This document shows, in pieces, positions 1 to 9,929 of a stretch of DNA of 64,000 nucleotides. The stretch comes from Virgifigura deserti (GTDB lineage Bacteria > Pseudomonadota > Alphaproteobacteria > Dongiales > Dongiaceae). The stretch is from assembly GCA_003576685.1 (NCBI GenBank), contig QOZR01000002.1, positions 248,001 through 312,000 of the forward strand. Reading direction: 5' to 3'. The position numbers and the translations under genes are program-made. Position 1 is the stretch's first letter; the number at the start of each line of letters is the position of its first letter. The notes under the pieces are model-generated. The model made no database searches. It was not told where the DNA came from and saw only the letters and a program-made list of their open reading frames with translations.

Positions 1-1617
<1,617 letters not shown>

Positions 1618-1655
1618 AGCTCCCGCGCATCGGTCCTGCCGCAACCGCCCGTCGG

Positions 1656-1681
1656 GGGGCGGGTTTGAAACCCGCCCCTAC
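1656..1681. repeat. Short palindromic hairpin, GTAGGGGCGG-type
   Basis: A perfect 11-bp inverted repeat (GGGGCGGGTTT / AAACCCGCCCC) with a single-base centre lies between the convergent ligA and pepP genes. Read on the minus strand, the element begins GTAGGGGCGG, and its TAG is the stop codon of the aminopeptidase gene. The same GTAGGGGCGG opening recurs in the carA-carB gap, so this may be a dispersed REP-like element. It could also act as a bidirectional terminator, although no T-run follows. Confidence 0.6.
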
Positions 1682-3780
1682 ATCTCCAACGGCCGCGTCA
1701 CCTCCACGAGCCACGCCGCGGTCGCCTCGTCGACCAGCGGCGTCAGTGTCTCGCGCACCCGTCGGTGGTAAGCGTCGAGCCAGGCGACCTCGGCCGGCGA
1801 GAGCAGCGCCGGCTCTATCAGGGTCCGGTCGATCGGCGCCAAGGTCAGGGTCTCGAAGCCCAGCGTCGGGCGTTCGCCAGCGTCAACCTCCGCCCCCTCG
1901 GCCGGAACCACCGTCACCAGGTTCTCGATGCGGATGCCGTAGGCGCCGGTCTTGTAGTAGCCCGGCTCGTTCGAGACGATCATCCCGACCTCGAGCGGCA
2001 CCCGGTTCGGCACCTTTGAGATGCGCTGCGGCCCCTCATGGACGCCGAGATAGCTGCCAACGCCGTGGCCGGTGCCGTGGTCGTAATCGAGCCCCGCCTG
2101 CCAGAGCGCGAGCCGCGCCGGGGTGTCGAGCTGGCTCCCGGTGGTGCCGCGCGGAAAGCGGGCGGTGGCGAGCGCGATATGCCCCTTCAGCACCCGAGTG
2201 AAACGGTCGCGCATCTCCGCCCCCGCCGCGCCGGACGGCAGGGTGCCCACGGCGACGGTGCGGGTGATGTCGGTGGTGCCGTCGAGATATTGCGCGCCGG
2301 AATCGACGAGATAGATCTGCCCCGGCTCGAGCCGTCGGTCGGTCCGCTCGGTCACCCGATAATGAACGATGGCGCCGTTGGGACCGGCGCCGGAAATGGT
2401 ATCGAAGCTGAAATCCCGGAACAGCTCGTTCTCGCGGCGGAAGGCGGCGAGGCGTTCGGCCGCGGCGATCTCAGTCAGTTTTCCGGCCGGTCCTTCCCGG
2501 GCGAGCCAGGCAAGGAAGCGGGTCACCGCCGCGCCGTCGCGTCGATGCGCGGCCCGCGCGCCCGCGATCTCCGTCTCGTTCTTGCAGGCCTTCGGCAGGG
2601 CGCAGGGGTCTTCTCCGGAGATCGGCTGTGCACCCGCCGCCGACAGTCGGTCAAAGATCCAGACGGCAGCGCTCGCCCCGTCGATCACAACGCGCCTGCG
2701 CGCCTGCCCCAGACGATCCAGCGCCGGCGCGAAGCCGTCCGGCGGGCTGACGGCAACGCCGTTGCCGAGATGGGCATCGAGGCCCGGCACCAGCTTGCGC
2801 CGGTCGATGAACAGTTCGACCGCGCCGTCGGCATGGAGAATCGCAAAGGATAGCGGCAAGGGCGTATGCGGCACGTCACCGCCGCGTATATTGAGAAGCC
2901 AAGCGATCGAATCGGGCGCGGTGAGGACGGCCGCCGCGAACCCGTCCGCCTTGAGCTTCTGGCCAAGGGTCGCGCGCTTCTCGGCCGAGGTTTGCCCGGC
3001 GAACCGCATCTCGTGCGGGACCACGGGCGCGACCGGCGGCGGCGGCTGATCCGGCCAGACGGCGTCCAGCGGATTCTCGGCACAGGCGACGAGTTCGCCC
3101 CCCGCCCGCTCCACAGCCCGGCGCAGGCGGGCCGTGCCATCGACCGTATGCAGCCACGGATCGTAGCCGAGCTTGCCACCGGCCGGCAGGTTCTCGGCGA
3201 TCCAAGTCTCCGCCGGCTGCTCGATCAGGTGGCGCGGCTCGAACAGCCCGACATCCACTTGATCGACCACCTGCAGGGTATAGCGCCCATCGACGAAGAT
3301 CGCCGCCCGACCCTGCAGGACGACCGCGACGCCGGCGGACCCGGTGAAGCCGGTCAGCCAAGCAAGCCGCTCGGCCCGCGGCGGCACATACTCGCCCTGG
3401 TGCTCGTCGGCGCGAGGCACGACGAAGCCGCCGAGGCCACGCCGATCGAGCTCTTGCCGCAGTGCAGCAAGACGCGCAGCCATGCGTTCCCCCGCCCCAC
3501 TAGTTTTCTCCGCTCCGTCCCGTTCTGCTTCCAGAAGTCTTCGGAATGCGCGAAGTTGCGCTCGCAAGGCGTCGCTTGGCGCCTCGACGACCAGCCGCAC
3601 CCAGGCTTCCGGATCCTCGGCCGGGGGTGCCGCATCGACGCCGGCTAAAAATTGCCGCAATTCCGCCACTGTCATGGCTGAACCGGCATCGGTCAGCAAT
3701 CGAGCCAGCGCATCGTCACCGCAATAGGTTTCATCGGCTTTGGAAATTTTCGGTCGCACGAGCGCGTCTTTCTTTGTCAT
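1678..3780 (-). CDS. Aminopeptidase P family protein (Xaa-Pro aminopeptidase)
   Basis: This is a cytosolic metallopeptidase that removes an N-terminal residue preceding proline. Visible are the creatinase-like N-terminal domain (PRADEHQGEYVPPRAERLAW), the pita-bread catalytic domain with metal ligands in YLVDSGAQYLDGTTDITRT, the GTGHGVGSYLGVHEGP histidine loop, and NEPGYYKTGAYGIRIEN. The frame from 3780 gives 700 residues, but the family is usually about 600. An internal ATG at 3481-3483 (residue 100), preceded on the coding strand by a GGGGG purine run at SD distance, would give the normal 601 residues. The extra 99 residues look like genuine protein (GDDALARLLTDAG..., LRAFRRLLEAE), so either start is possible. 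The stop codon TAG lies inside a palindrome. Confidence 0.93.
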   Translation of the reverse strand: MTKKDALVRPKISKADETYCGDDALARLLTDAGSAMTVAELRQFLAGVDAAPPAEDPEAWVRLVVEAPSDALRAQLRAFRRLLEAERDGAEKTSGAGERMAARLAALRQELDRRGLGGFVVPRADEHQGEYVPPRAERLAWLTGFTGSAGVAVVLQGRAAIFVDGRYTLQVVDQVDVGLFEPRHLIEQPAETWIAENLPAGGKLGYDPWLHTVDGTARLRRAVERAGGELVACAENPLDAVWPDQPPPPVAPVVPHEMRFAGQTSAEKRATLGQKLKADGFAAAVLTAPDSIAWLLNIRGGDVPHTPLPLSFAILHADGAVELFIDRRKLVPGLDAHLGNGVAVSPPDGFAPALDRLGQARRRVVIDGASAAVWIFDRLSAAGAQPISGEDPCALPKACKNETEIAGARAAHRRDGAAVTRFLAWLAREGPAGKLTEIAAAERLAAFRRENELFRDFSFDTISGAGPNGAIVHYRVTERTDRRLEPGQIYLVDSGAQYLDGTTDITRTVAVGTLPSGAAGAEMRDRFTRVLKGHIALATARFPRGTTGSQLDTPARLALWQAGLDYDHGTGHGVGSYLGVHEGPQRISKVPNRVPLEVGMIVSNEPGYYKTGAYGIRIENLVTVVPAEGAEVDAGERPTLGFETLTLAPIDRTLIEPALLSPAEVAWLDAYHRRVRETLTPLVDEATAAWLVEVTRPLEM

Positions 3781-4026
3781 AAATGTCTCGAATCTTTCAA
3801 TGCGCTGCTATTTTATCGAAATAAACCGCCTTTTGCGAACTTCCCTTCCATTTGGCAGGAGGGGTGGCCGATGTATTCCTGAACTAATCGTTACAAGCAT
3901 CCATGCATTCCTCGCATTGCTGCGATGCAGCATCCCCTCTGCCTGACGGGCCTGGGACCTCATATATTGGGTTACGTCATCGCCGTCGGCAATGCCGCCG
4001 CCGGCATTTCGCAATGGATGTGAAAC

Positions 4027-4683
4027 ATGTACGCGACAATGGAAAATGAGAAGGTGATGCGAGATGCGATCGCCCGGACCGACGGCCGGCGCGGCTTAGC
4101 CGCCCTGGGCAGGAACTTTGCCGCTCTGATGCGGCAGCGTGTGCGCCGGGCCGCGGTCGCCCGCCAACTGATGGCGCTGGACGACCGGATGCTGTCCGAT
4201 ATCGGGCTGGAGCGCTGGCAGATCAACGAGGTCGCGGACCGCGTCGTCGCCGAGGCGCACGCACCGGTATCATCGCCGTCGGCAACAATCGGCGCGTTCT
4301 TCAAGACGAGCGTGGTTCAGCCGATCGTCCGGGCCTATCAGCGGCATGCCGCCTTCCGCGAGCTCTCGGCGCTCGACGACCGGCTGCTGAAGGACATCGG
4401 GATCACCCGGGGAGAGATCCCGGCCGTGGTTCACGCCCTGTCGATGATCGAGGCCGGCCGCGACGACCGGATCCAGGACGCGCAGAACGGTCACGATCTG
4501 GTTCGCTCGCTGCGCCTGTGGAACCGCAGCCGGTTCGCCGCGAAGGACCTGAATGCGCTGGACGATCGCACGCTGAGCGACATCGGCCTCGTGCGCGGCG
4601 ACGTCAATCAGGTCGCCGAGGAGCTGGCGCAGCAATCTTTGCGCAAACCGGCGAACCGGAATGGGACGCGGCAAGCCGCGTAA
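4027..4683 (+). CDS. Protein with three DUF1127 motifs
   Basis: DUF1127 is a short arginine-rich motif found in many small alphaproteobacterial proteins, some of which influence RNA turnover and phosphate or stress physiology. Here the core pattern LxALDDRxLxDIGxxR occurs three times: LMALDDRMLSDIGLER near residue 49, LSALDDRLLKDIGITR near 118, and LNALDDRTLSDIGLVR near 178. Each is followed by an acidic/amphipathic helix (EVADRV, AVVHAL, QVAEELA). Typical members are about 45-90 residues with one motif, so a 218-residue three-copy protein is unusual. It is monocistronic, starts at an ATG with a weak SD, and is followed by a terminator. The molecular function is unknown. Confidence 0.85.
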   Translation: MYATMENEKVMRDAIARTDGRRGLAALGRNFAALMRQRVRRAAVARQLMALDDRMLSDIGLERWQINEVADRVVAEAHAPVSSPSATIGAFFKTSVVQPIVRAYQRHAAFRELSALDDRLLKDIGITRGEIPAVVHALSMIEAGRDDRIQDAQNGHDLVRSLRLWNRSRFAAKDLNALDDRTLSDIGLVRGDVNQVAEELAQQSLRKPANRNGTRQAA

Positions 4684-4710
4684 GCGCAATGGCTTGGCGC
4701 CCGTAATAAC

Positions 4711-4739
4711 GGCGGCTTCCGATGCGGAGCCGCCGTTTT
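4711..4739 (+). terminator. Rho-independent terminator after the DUF1127 gene
   Basis: The arms GGCGGCT and AGCCGCC, extended by an inner CCG/CGG pair around an ATG loop with one bulged T, form a strong stem. It is followed by G and four T residues, about 28 bases after the stop codon of the three-motif DUF1127 gene. Confidence 0.75.
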
Positions 4740-4788
4740 GCGTCCTGAAGGGACGGGCAGCACCGATCAGAGGGGGACATGCAAGGCG

Positions 4789-5331
4789 ATGGCCGGGTTC
4801 GTGACGGCGGTGAGCCGCAGCGCAACACACAGCTTGACCAAGCCGAACCAAGACTATATCCGGCTCCTCGCCGGTCTGGGCGTCGAAGGCGATGCGCATC
4901 TGGGCAAGACGGTAAAGCATCGCTCGCGGGTGGCGCGCGACCCGAACCAGCCCAACCTGCGCCAGGTACATCTGATCCATGCCGAACTGCATGACGAACT
5001 GCGGGCCGCCGGCTTCGCGCTGTCGCCCGGGCAGATGGGCGAGAACGTCACGACCCGCGGCGTCGACCTACTCGGGCTGCCGAACGGCACGCGGCTGCAT
5101 CTGGGCGCCATGGCGGTGGTCGAGGTGACCGGCCTGCGCAACCCCTGCGCCCAGCTCAATCAGATCCAACCAGGGCTGATGGCGGCGACGCTGGGCCGCG
5201 ACGAGCAGGGCAGGCTCGTCCGCAAGGCCGGCGTCATGGGCATCGTCCTGGCCGGCGGTGAGATCCGGCCCGGCGACCCGATCCGCGTCGAACTGCCGCC
5301 GGAGCCGCACCGCTCACTCGAGCGGGTCTGA
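4789..5331 (+). CDS. MOSC domain-containing protein
   Basis: MOSC domains are beta-strand-rich sulfur-carrier folds related to the C-terminus of molybdenum cofactor sulfurase. Stand-alone bacterial members such as YiiM handle sulfur or N-hydroxylated substrates. The hallmark cysteine lies in GLRNPCAQLNQIQPGL near residue 125. MGENVTTRGVDLLGLPNGTRLHLG and GEIRPGDPIRVELP are typical flanking strands. An in-frame TTG at 4738 would extend the protein but lies inside the upstream terminator, so ATG 4789 is preferred, with AGAGGGGG about 13 bases upstream. The product is 180 residues. The substrate is unknown. Confidence 0.85.
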   Translation: MAGFVTAVSRSATHSLTKPNQDYIRLLAGLGVEGDAHLGKTVKHRSRVARDPNQPNLRQVHLIHAELHDELRAAGFALSPGQMGENVTTRGVDLLGLPNGTRLHLGAMAVVEVTGLRNPCAQLNQIQPGLMAATLGRDEQGRLVRKAGVMGIVLAGGEIRPGDPIRVELPPEPHRSLERV

Positions 5332-5350
5332 GGCGATCCGGGCGCCAGGG

Positions 5351-6238
5351 TCAAGCACCGGAATCAGGCGCCAACACCAGTACCGACCAGTCGCCGAGCC
5401 GTTTACGGTCGACAAGCACCAAGCCATGGCGGCGATGCGCGGTGAGAATCTCCTCCTCCTGGCCCACCAGCAACCCCGACAGGATCGCCACGCCGTCATC
5501 GGCCAGATGCCGCGCGAGCCCGCGCGCCAGCCGGCAGAGCGGCCGTGCCAGGATATTCGCGACAATCAGGTCGAAGGGGCCGCCGCGGCGGATAGCCGAT
5601 GCCGCATAGCCCTGGCTCTTCACGACGCGGACCAGCCGATCCAGACCGTTGAGCGCCGCATTCTCGCGGGCCACCGCGACCGCTTGGCGGTCGTTGTCGC
5701 AGGCCAGCACCGGGACGTTCCAGAGCTGCGCCATCGCCAGCGCCAGAATTCCGCTGCCGCATCCCATATCGAGCGGCCGGGAGAATCGGCGCCGACGGGC
5801 GAGATCGTCGAGCACCAGCAGGCAGCCGCTGGTGGTTTCGTGGCGGCCGGTGCCGAAGGCCAGCCCGGCATCGATCTGCAGCACGGAACTGCCGTGCGGC
5901 GCGGCGCCGGAGAAATGCGACCCATGAACGAAGAACCGGCCCGCCTGTAACGGCGGCAGCCGGCTTTGGCTCTCCACCACCCAGTCCCGCTCGGGCAAGA
6001 CCGCCATGGCAACCGCCGCGTCGCCGATGCCGGTTCCCGCCAGCGCGCCGCGGATCGCGTGACGATCGGGCTCGCCGTCGCTCAGCGCCTCGACGGCCCA
6101 GGCCAGCCCGCCCTCGACTTCGAAGCTCGACAGCGCGACCGCGAAGGGTTCCAGCGCCGCCTCTATGGCGCTTATCTGTTCGGCCTCGCCCAACGGGACC
6201 GAAACGCGGATCGACCACAAGCCGCCGGACGACGTCAT
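5351..6238 (-). CDS. prmA: Ribosomal protein L11 methyltransferase PrmA
   Basis: This is an S-adenosylmethionine-dependent methyltransferase that trimethylates lysine and N-terminal amino groups of ribosomal protein L11. The C-terminal Rossmann domain shows GTGRHETTSGCL, the SAM-binding motif I DMGCGSGILALA, the acidic residue after the second strand (ACDNDRQAV), and the catalytic-loop motif VANILARPL. The variable N-terminal substrate-recognition domain covers about residues 1-100. The length of 295 matches the family. The gene lies 13 bases downstream of the helicase gene on the same strand and is probably co-transcribed with it. Confidence 0.95.
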   Translation of the reverse strand: MTSSGGLWSIRVSVPLGEAEQISAIEAALEPFAVALSSFEVEGGLAWAVEALSDGEPDRHAIRGALAGTGIGDAAVAMAVLPERDWVVESQSRLPPLQAGRFFVHGSHFSGAAPHGSSVLQIDAGLAFGTGRHETTSGCLLVLDDLARRRRFSRPLDMGCGSGILALAMAQLWNVPVLACDNDRQAVAVARENAALNGLDRLVRVVKSQGYAASAIRRGGPFDLIVANILARPLCRLARGLARHLADDGVAILSGLLVGQEEEILTAHRRHGLVLVDRKRLGDWSVLVLAPDSGA

Positions 6239-6251
6239 CGCGGGCCGCCGC

Positions 6252-8543
6252 TCAGCCGGCCTGATCGGCCGGAACGACGAAGCTCGCCATCACCTTCTTC
6301 GGGCCGGCCTTGTCGAACTCGATCTCCAGCTTGTCGCCCTCGGCGAGGGCGACGCTGCCATAGCCGAACTTCTGGTGAAAAACGCGGGCACCGGCCCGAT
6401 AGGCACCCTGCCCCGCACTTCCGCTCGGGCTCGCCACCCGGCGCGCCTCGCCCTCGATCAGCGCCCCCTCGCTCCGGCTCTGCATGAACCGCCGCGCTGC
6501 CGGACTCTGCAGGCCACCCTGCCATTGCGGGATATTCGTCCCCCAGCGGGCACCAGGGCCACCATAGAGACCGGCCTCCGCCATCTGCTCGACATGCTCG
6601 CGCGGCAGCTCGTCGACGAAGCGCGACGGGATCGCGCTCTGCCACTGATTGTGGATACGGCGGTTGGCGGCGAAGGAGACATAGGCGCGTTGCCGGGCGC
6701 GGGTGAGGCCGACATAGGCGAGCCGCCGCTCCTCCTCCAGCCCGGCCGTCCCCGACTCGTCAAGGGCACGCTGATGCGGAAACAGCCCCTCCTCCCAGCC
6801 CGGCAGGAACACGACGTCGAACTCCAGCCCCTTGGCGCCATGCAGGGTCATCACACTGACCATGTCGGCGGAATCGCCGCCGGTGTTCTCCATCACCAGA
6901 CTGATATGCTCGAGGAAACCGGCGAGGTTCTCGAACTCCTCCATCGCGGAGATCAGCTCCTTCAGGTTCTCCAGCCGGCCCGGTGCCTCCGGCGATTTGT
7001 CGGCCTGCCACATCGCGGTATAGCCGGACTCGTCAAGGATCACCTGCGCCAGTTCGGTATGCGGCATGTCGGCGGCGAGCCCACGCCAGCGCTCGAAGTC
7101 GCCGAGCAGGCCGGCAAGCGCGCGCCGGGCGGCCGGCTTCAGCTCGTCCGTCTCGACGAGTTGCAGCGCCGCCGTAGTCATGGCCACGCCTCCGGCGCGG
7201 GCGACAGCATGCAGCGTGCGGATGGTGGCATCGCCGAGGCCGCGCCGCGGCGTGTTGACGATCCGCTCGAAGGCCAGATCGTCGTCGGGCTGATGCAGGA
7301 CGCGCAGATAGGCGAGCGCGTCGCGGATCTCTAGCCGCTCATAGAAGCGCGGCCCGCCGATCACCCGATAGGGAATGCCGAGCGTGATGAAACGCTCCTC
7401 GAACTCGCGGGTCTGGAAGCCGGCGCGCACCAGCACCGCCATATCGCCGGCGGAGGCGCCCTGGCGCTGCAACGCCTCGATCTCGTCGCCGACGAAGCGG
7501 GCCTCCTCCTCGCCGTCCCAGATGCCGCGCACCCGGACCTTCTCGCCCTCCGCGTCGTCGGTCCACAGCGTCTTGCCGAGTCGTCCCTGGTTCTTCGCGA
7601 TCAGACCGGAGGCCGCGCCCAGGATGTGATGGGTCGAGCGGTAATTGCGCTCGAGCCGGACGATGCGGGCGCCGGGGAAGTCGGTTTCGAACCGCAGGAT
7701 GTTGCCGACCTCGGCGCCGCGCCAGCCGTAAATCGACTGATCGTCGTCGCCGACGCAGCAGATGTTCTTGTGGCCCTGCGCGAGCAGGCGCAACCATAGA
7801 TATTGCGCCACGTTGGTGTCCTGATACTCGTCCACCAGGATGTATTTGAACCGTCGCTGATAGTCCTGCAGCAGCTCCGGCTGGGTGGTGAACAGCGTCA
7901 GGTTGTGCAGCAGCAGGTCGCCGAAATCGCAGGCATTCAGCGTGCGCAGCCGCTCCTGATAGGCGCGGTAGAGCTCGAGCATCCGGCCGCCGGCGAGATC
8001 GCCCTGATCCCCTACTCCGACCTTATCGGGCGTCAGGCCGCGGTCCTTCCAGCGTTCGATCACGCCGAGGATCGCCCGCGCCGGCCACTTCTTGTCGTCG
8101 ACGCCGGCAGCCTGCAACAACTGCTTCACCAGCCGGATCTGGTCGTCGGTATCGAGGATGGTGAAATTCGGCTTCAGCCCGACGAGCTCGGCATGACTGC
8201 GCAGCAGGCGCGCCGCCAGCGCATGGAAGGTACCGAGCCACCAGCCCTCGACCGGGCGGCCGATGAGCGCGGCGATGCGGTCCTTCATCTCGCGCGCCGC
8301 CTTGTTGGTGAAGGTGACGGCGAGGATCTGTCCCGGCATCGCGCGCCCGGTCATCAGGATATGGCCGAGCCGCGTCGTCAGCACGCGCGTCTTGCCGGTG
8401 CCGGCGCCGGCAAGAACCAGGACCGGCCCGTCGGCCGCCTCGACGGCGGCGCGCTGCGCCTCGTTCAGGCTGGCAAGGTAATAGGGCGCCGACGCGGCAA
8501 CCGGTCGACCGCTCTGCGGTTCCGAAGAAGAAGGATAGGTCAT
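6252..8543 (-). CDS. uvrD: ATP-dependent DNA helicase UvrD/PcrA family
   Basis: This is a superfamily 1A 3'-5' helicase acting in excision repair, mismatch repair and removal of recombination intermediates. Visible are the Q motif LNEAQRAAV, Walker A AGAGTGKT, motif Ia TFTNKAAREM, motif II VDEYQDTN, motif III GDDDQSIYGWRGA, motif IV RLERNYRST, motif V VMTLHGAKGLEFDVVF, and motif VI EERRLAYVGLTRARQRAY. A Tudor-like C-terminus (FHQKFGYGSVALAEGDKLEIEFD) is typical of PcrA/UvrD. Start chosen at ATG 8543 (MTYPSSSEPQ), giving 763 residues. An upstream in-frame start would add 25 poorly conserved residues. A RND efflux operon is divergent from it. Confidence 0.95.
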   Translation of the reverse strand: MTYPSSSEPQSGRPVAASAPYYLASLNEAQRAAVEAADGPVLVLAGAGTGKTRVLTTRLGHILMTGRAMPGQILAVTFTNKAAREMKDRIAALIGRPVEGWWLGTFHALAARLLRSHAELVGLKPNFTILDTDDQIRLVKQLLQAAGVDDKKWPARAILGVIERWKDRGLTPDKVGVGDQGDLAGGRMLELYRAYQERLRTLNACDFGDLLLHNLTLFTTQPELLQDYQRRFKYILVDEYQDTNVAQYLWLRLLAQGHKNICCVGDDDQSIYGWRGAEVGNILRFETDFPGARIVRLERNYRSTHHILGAASGLIAKNQGRLGKTLWTDDAEGEKVRVRGIWDGEEEARFVGDEIEALQRQGASAGDMAVLVRAGFQTREFEERFITLGIPYRVIGGPRFYERLEIRDALAYLRVLHQPDDDLAFERIVNTPRRGLGDATIRTLHAVARAGGVAMTTAALQLVETDELKPAARRALAGLLGDFERWRGLAADMPHTELAQVILDESGYTAMWQADKSPEAPGRLENLKELISAMEEFENLAGFLEHISLVMENTGGDSADMVSVMTLHGAKGLEFDVVFLPGWEEGLFPHQRALDESGTAGLEEERRLAYVGLTRARQRAYVSFAANRRIHNQWQSAIPSRFVDELPREHVEQMAEAGLYGGPGARWGTNIPQWQGGLQSPAARRFMQSRSEGALIEGEARRVASPSGSAGQGAYRAGARVFHQKFGYGSVALAEGDKLEIEFDKAGPKKVMASFVVPADQAG

Positions 8544-8732
8544 GGCCCCGGTTATATAGCACCCCGCCGGCATCATCCCACCCCTAAGAGCGCCTGACAT
8601 CACCTGTCCGTGGCGCATCGCACCCGTAGAATCCGCGTGGTGAAATGAACTTCATGGCCGGTCATAACGTTTCTGAAGAGGTTTTCTCCGCATCTCGTCG
8701 CACAATCCTCGTTGAGGCAGGGTCGTCCACAG

Positions 8733-9926
8733 ATGACAAGGCGTTGGTTCCAAAGCGCCCGGTGGCGGACCCGGAGCCGGGGCGCGGCGATCATCGCGCC
8801 GTTTGCCGCGTTCCTTCTCGCAGCCTGTGACGGGGGCGACTCAGGGGGAGAACCTTCGCAGACGCAGTCACAGCCGGTGCCGGTCGGCATCATCGAAGTG
8901 CAGCCGGAACCGGTGGCGGTCGCGGAAACCTTCGTCGGCCGCCTCGAGGCGATCCAGAACGTGGAGATCCGCGCCCGCATCTCCGGAGTCATCGAAGAGC
9001 GCTTGTTCGATGCCGGCGAAACGGTGCGTCAGGGGCAATCTCTCTTCCGGATCGAACGCCAAGTCTATGAGGCCGTGGTCGAACAGCGGCGCGCCGACCT
9101 CGCCGCCGCGCAGGCCGAACAGGAGAACGCGAACGCGCAGCTCCGCCGTGCGCAGGAGCTGGTGGGACGCGGCAACATTCCCGAAGCCACCGTGGACGAG
9201 CGTCAAGCGGCGGCACGCAGCGCCGAGGCCGCGGTACTGCAGGCGCAGGCAGCGCTCCGGCAGGCCGAGATCGATCTCGGCTACACCAATATCAACGCGC
9301 CCGTTGCCGGTCGGATCGGGCGCGCGAACTTCGATGTCGGCGACCTCGTCGGTCCTGAATCCTCGGCGCTGACCGAGATCGTCAACCAGGATCCGATCTA
9401 CGCGCTGTTCTCGGTCAGCCAGCGCGTTCTGGCGGAGGTTCGGCAAAACGCCGGTCCCACCGGCCCCGAACCCAGTGACTTCGTCGTCCGCCTGCACCTG
9501 GTCGATGGCACGCTCTATCCGCATCCGGGACGGATCGACTTCGTCGCCACCAGCGTCGATCGCGGCACGGATACGGTGCAGGTGCGCGCGGTGGTGCCGA
9601 ATCCCAAGCACATCCTGCGCGATGGCCAATTCGTCCAGGTCGTCGTCGAGGAGGCCGAACCGGAGCTTGCGATCGCGCTGCGGCAAAGCGCCGTTCTGGC
9701 CGACCAGCAGGGCAATTTCGTCATGGCGGTCACGCCGGAGGACCGCGTCGAGATCCGCCGGGTCGAGCTTGGGGAGACGCTGGATCGAGGCCGGGTCGTC
9801 GTCCAGTCGGGGCTCGAGGACGGTGACCGCGTGATCGTTCAGGGCATCCAGCGGGTGCAGCCGGGCGCGCCGGTCGCGCCCCGCGCGGCGGATGAGCCGA
9901 CGGCCGGCCAGACGACCGGCTTGTGA
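8733..9926 (+). CDS. RND efflux periplasmic adaptor lipoprotein (AcrA/MexA type)
   Basis: This membrane fusion protein links the inner-membrane RND pump to an outer-membrane channel. From ATG 8733 there is a basic N-terminus, a hydrophobic segment and a lipobox LLAAC, with the lipidated cysteine at residue 32. The lipoyl domain halves flank a coiled-coil hairpin rich in Ala, Gln and Glu ([20 protein letters not shown] to [17 protein letters not shown]). They are followed by VNAPV-type [21 protein letters not shown] and barrel strands. It is 397 residues, a normal length. The pump gene starts three bases after the stop. No TolC-like gene or linked TetR repressor is adjacent. Confidence 0.93.
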   Translation: MTRRWFQSARWRTRSRGAAIIAPFAAFLLAACDGGDSGGEPSQTQSQPVPVGIIEVQPEPVAVAETFVGRLEAIQNVEIRARISGVIEERLFDAGETVRQGQSLFRIERQVYEAVVEQRRADLAAAQAEQENANAQLRRAQELVGRGNIPEATVDERQAAARSAEAAVLQAQAALRQAEIDLGYTNINAPVAGRIGRANFDVGDLVGPESSALTEIVNQDPIYALFSVSQRVLAEVRQNAGPTGPEPSDFVVRLHLVDGTLYPHPGRIDFVATSVDRGTDTVQVRAVVPNPKHILRDGQFVQVVVEEAEPELAIALRQSAVLADQQGNFVMAVTPEDRVEIRRVELGETLDRGRVVVQSGLEDGDRVIVQGIQRVQPGAPVAPRAADEPTAGQTTGL

Positions 9927-9929
9927 TCC

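Noticed and set aside
4711..4788. TTG at 4738 as the MOSC protein start
   Set aside because: It lies inside the terminator hairpin of the preceding gene and lacks a ribosome site.
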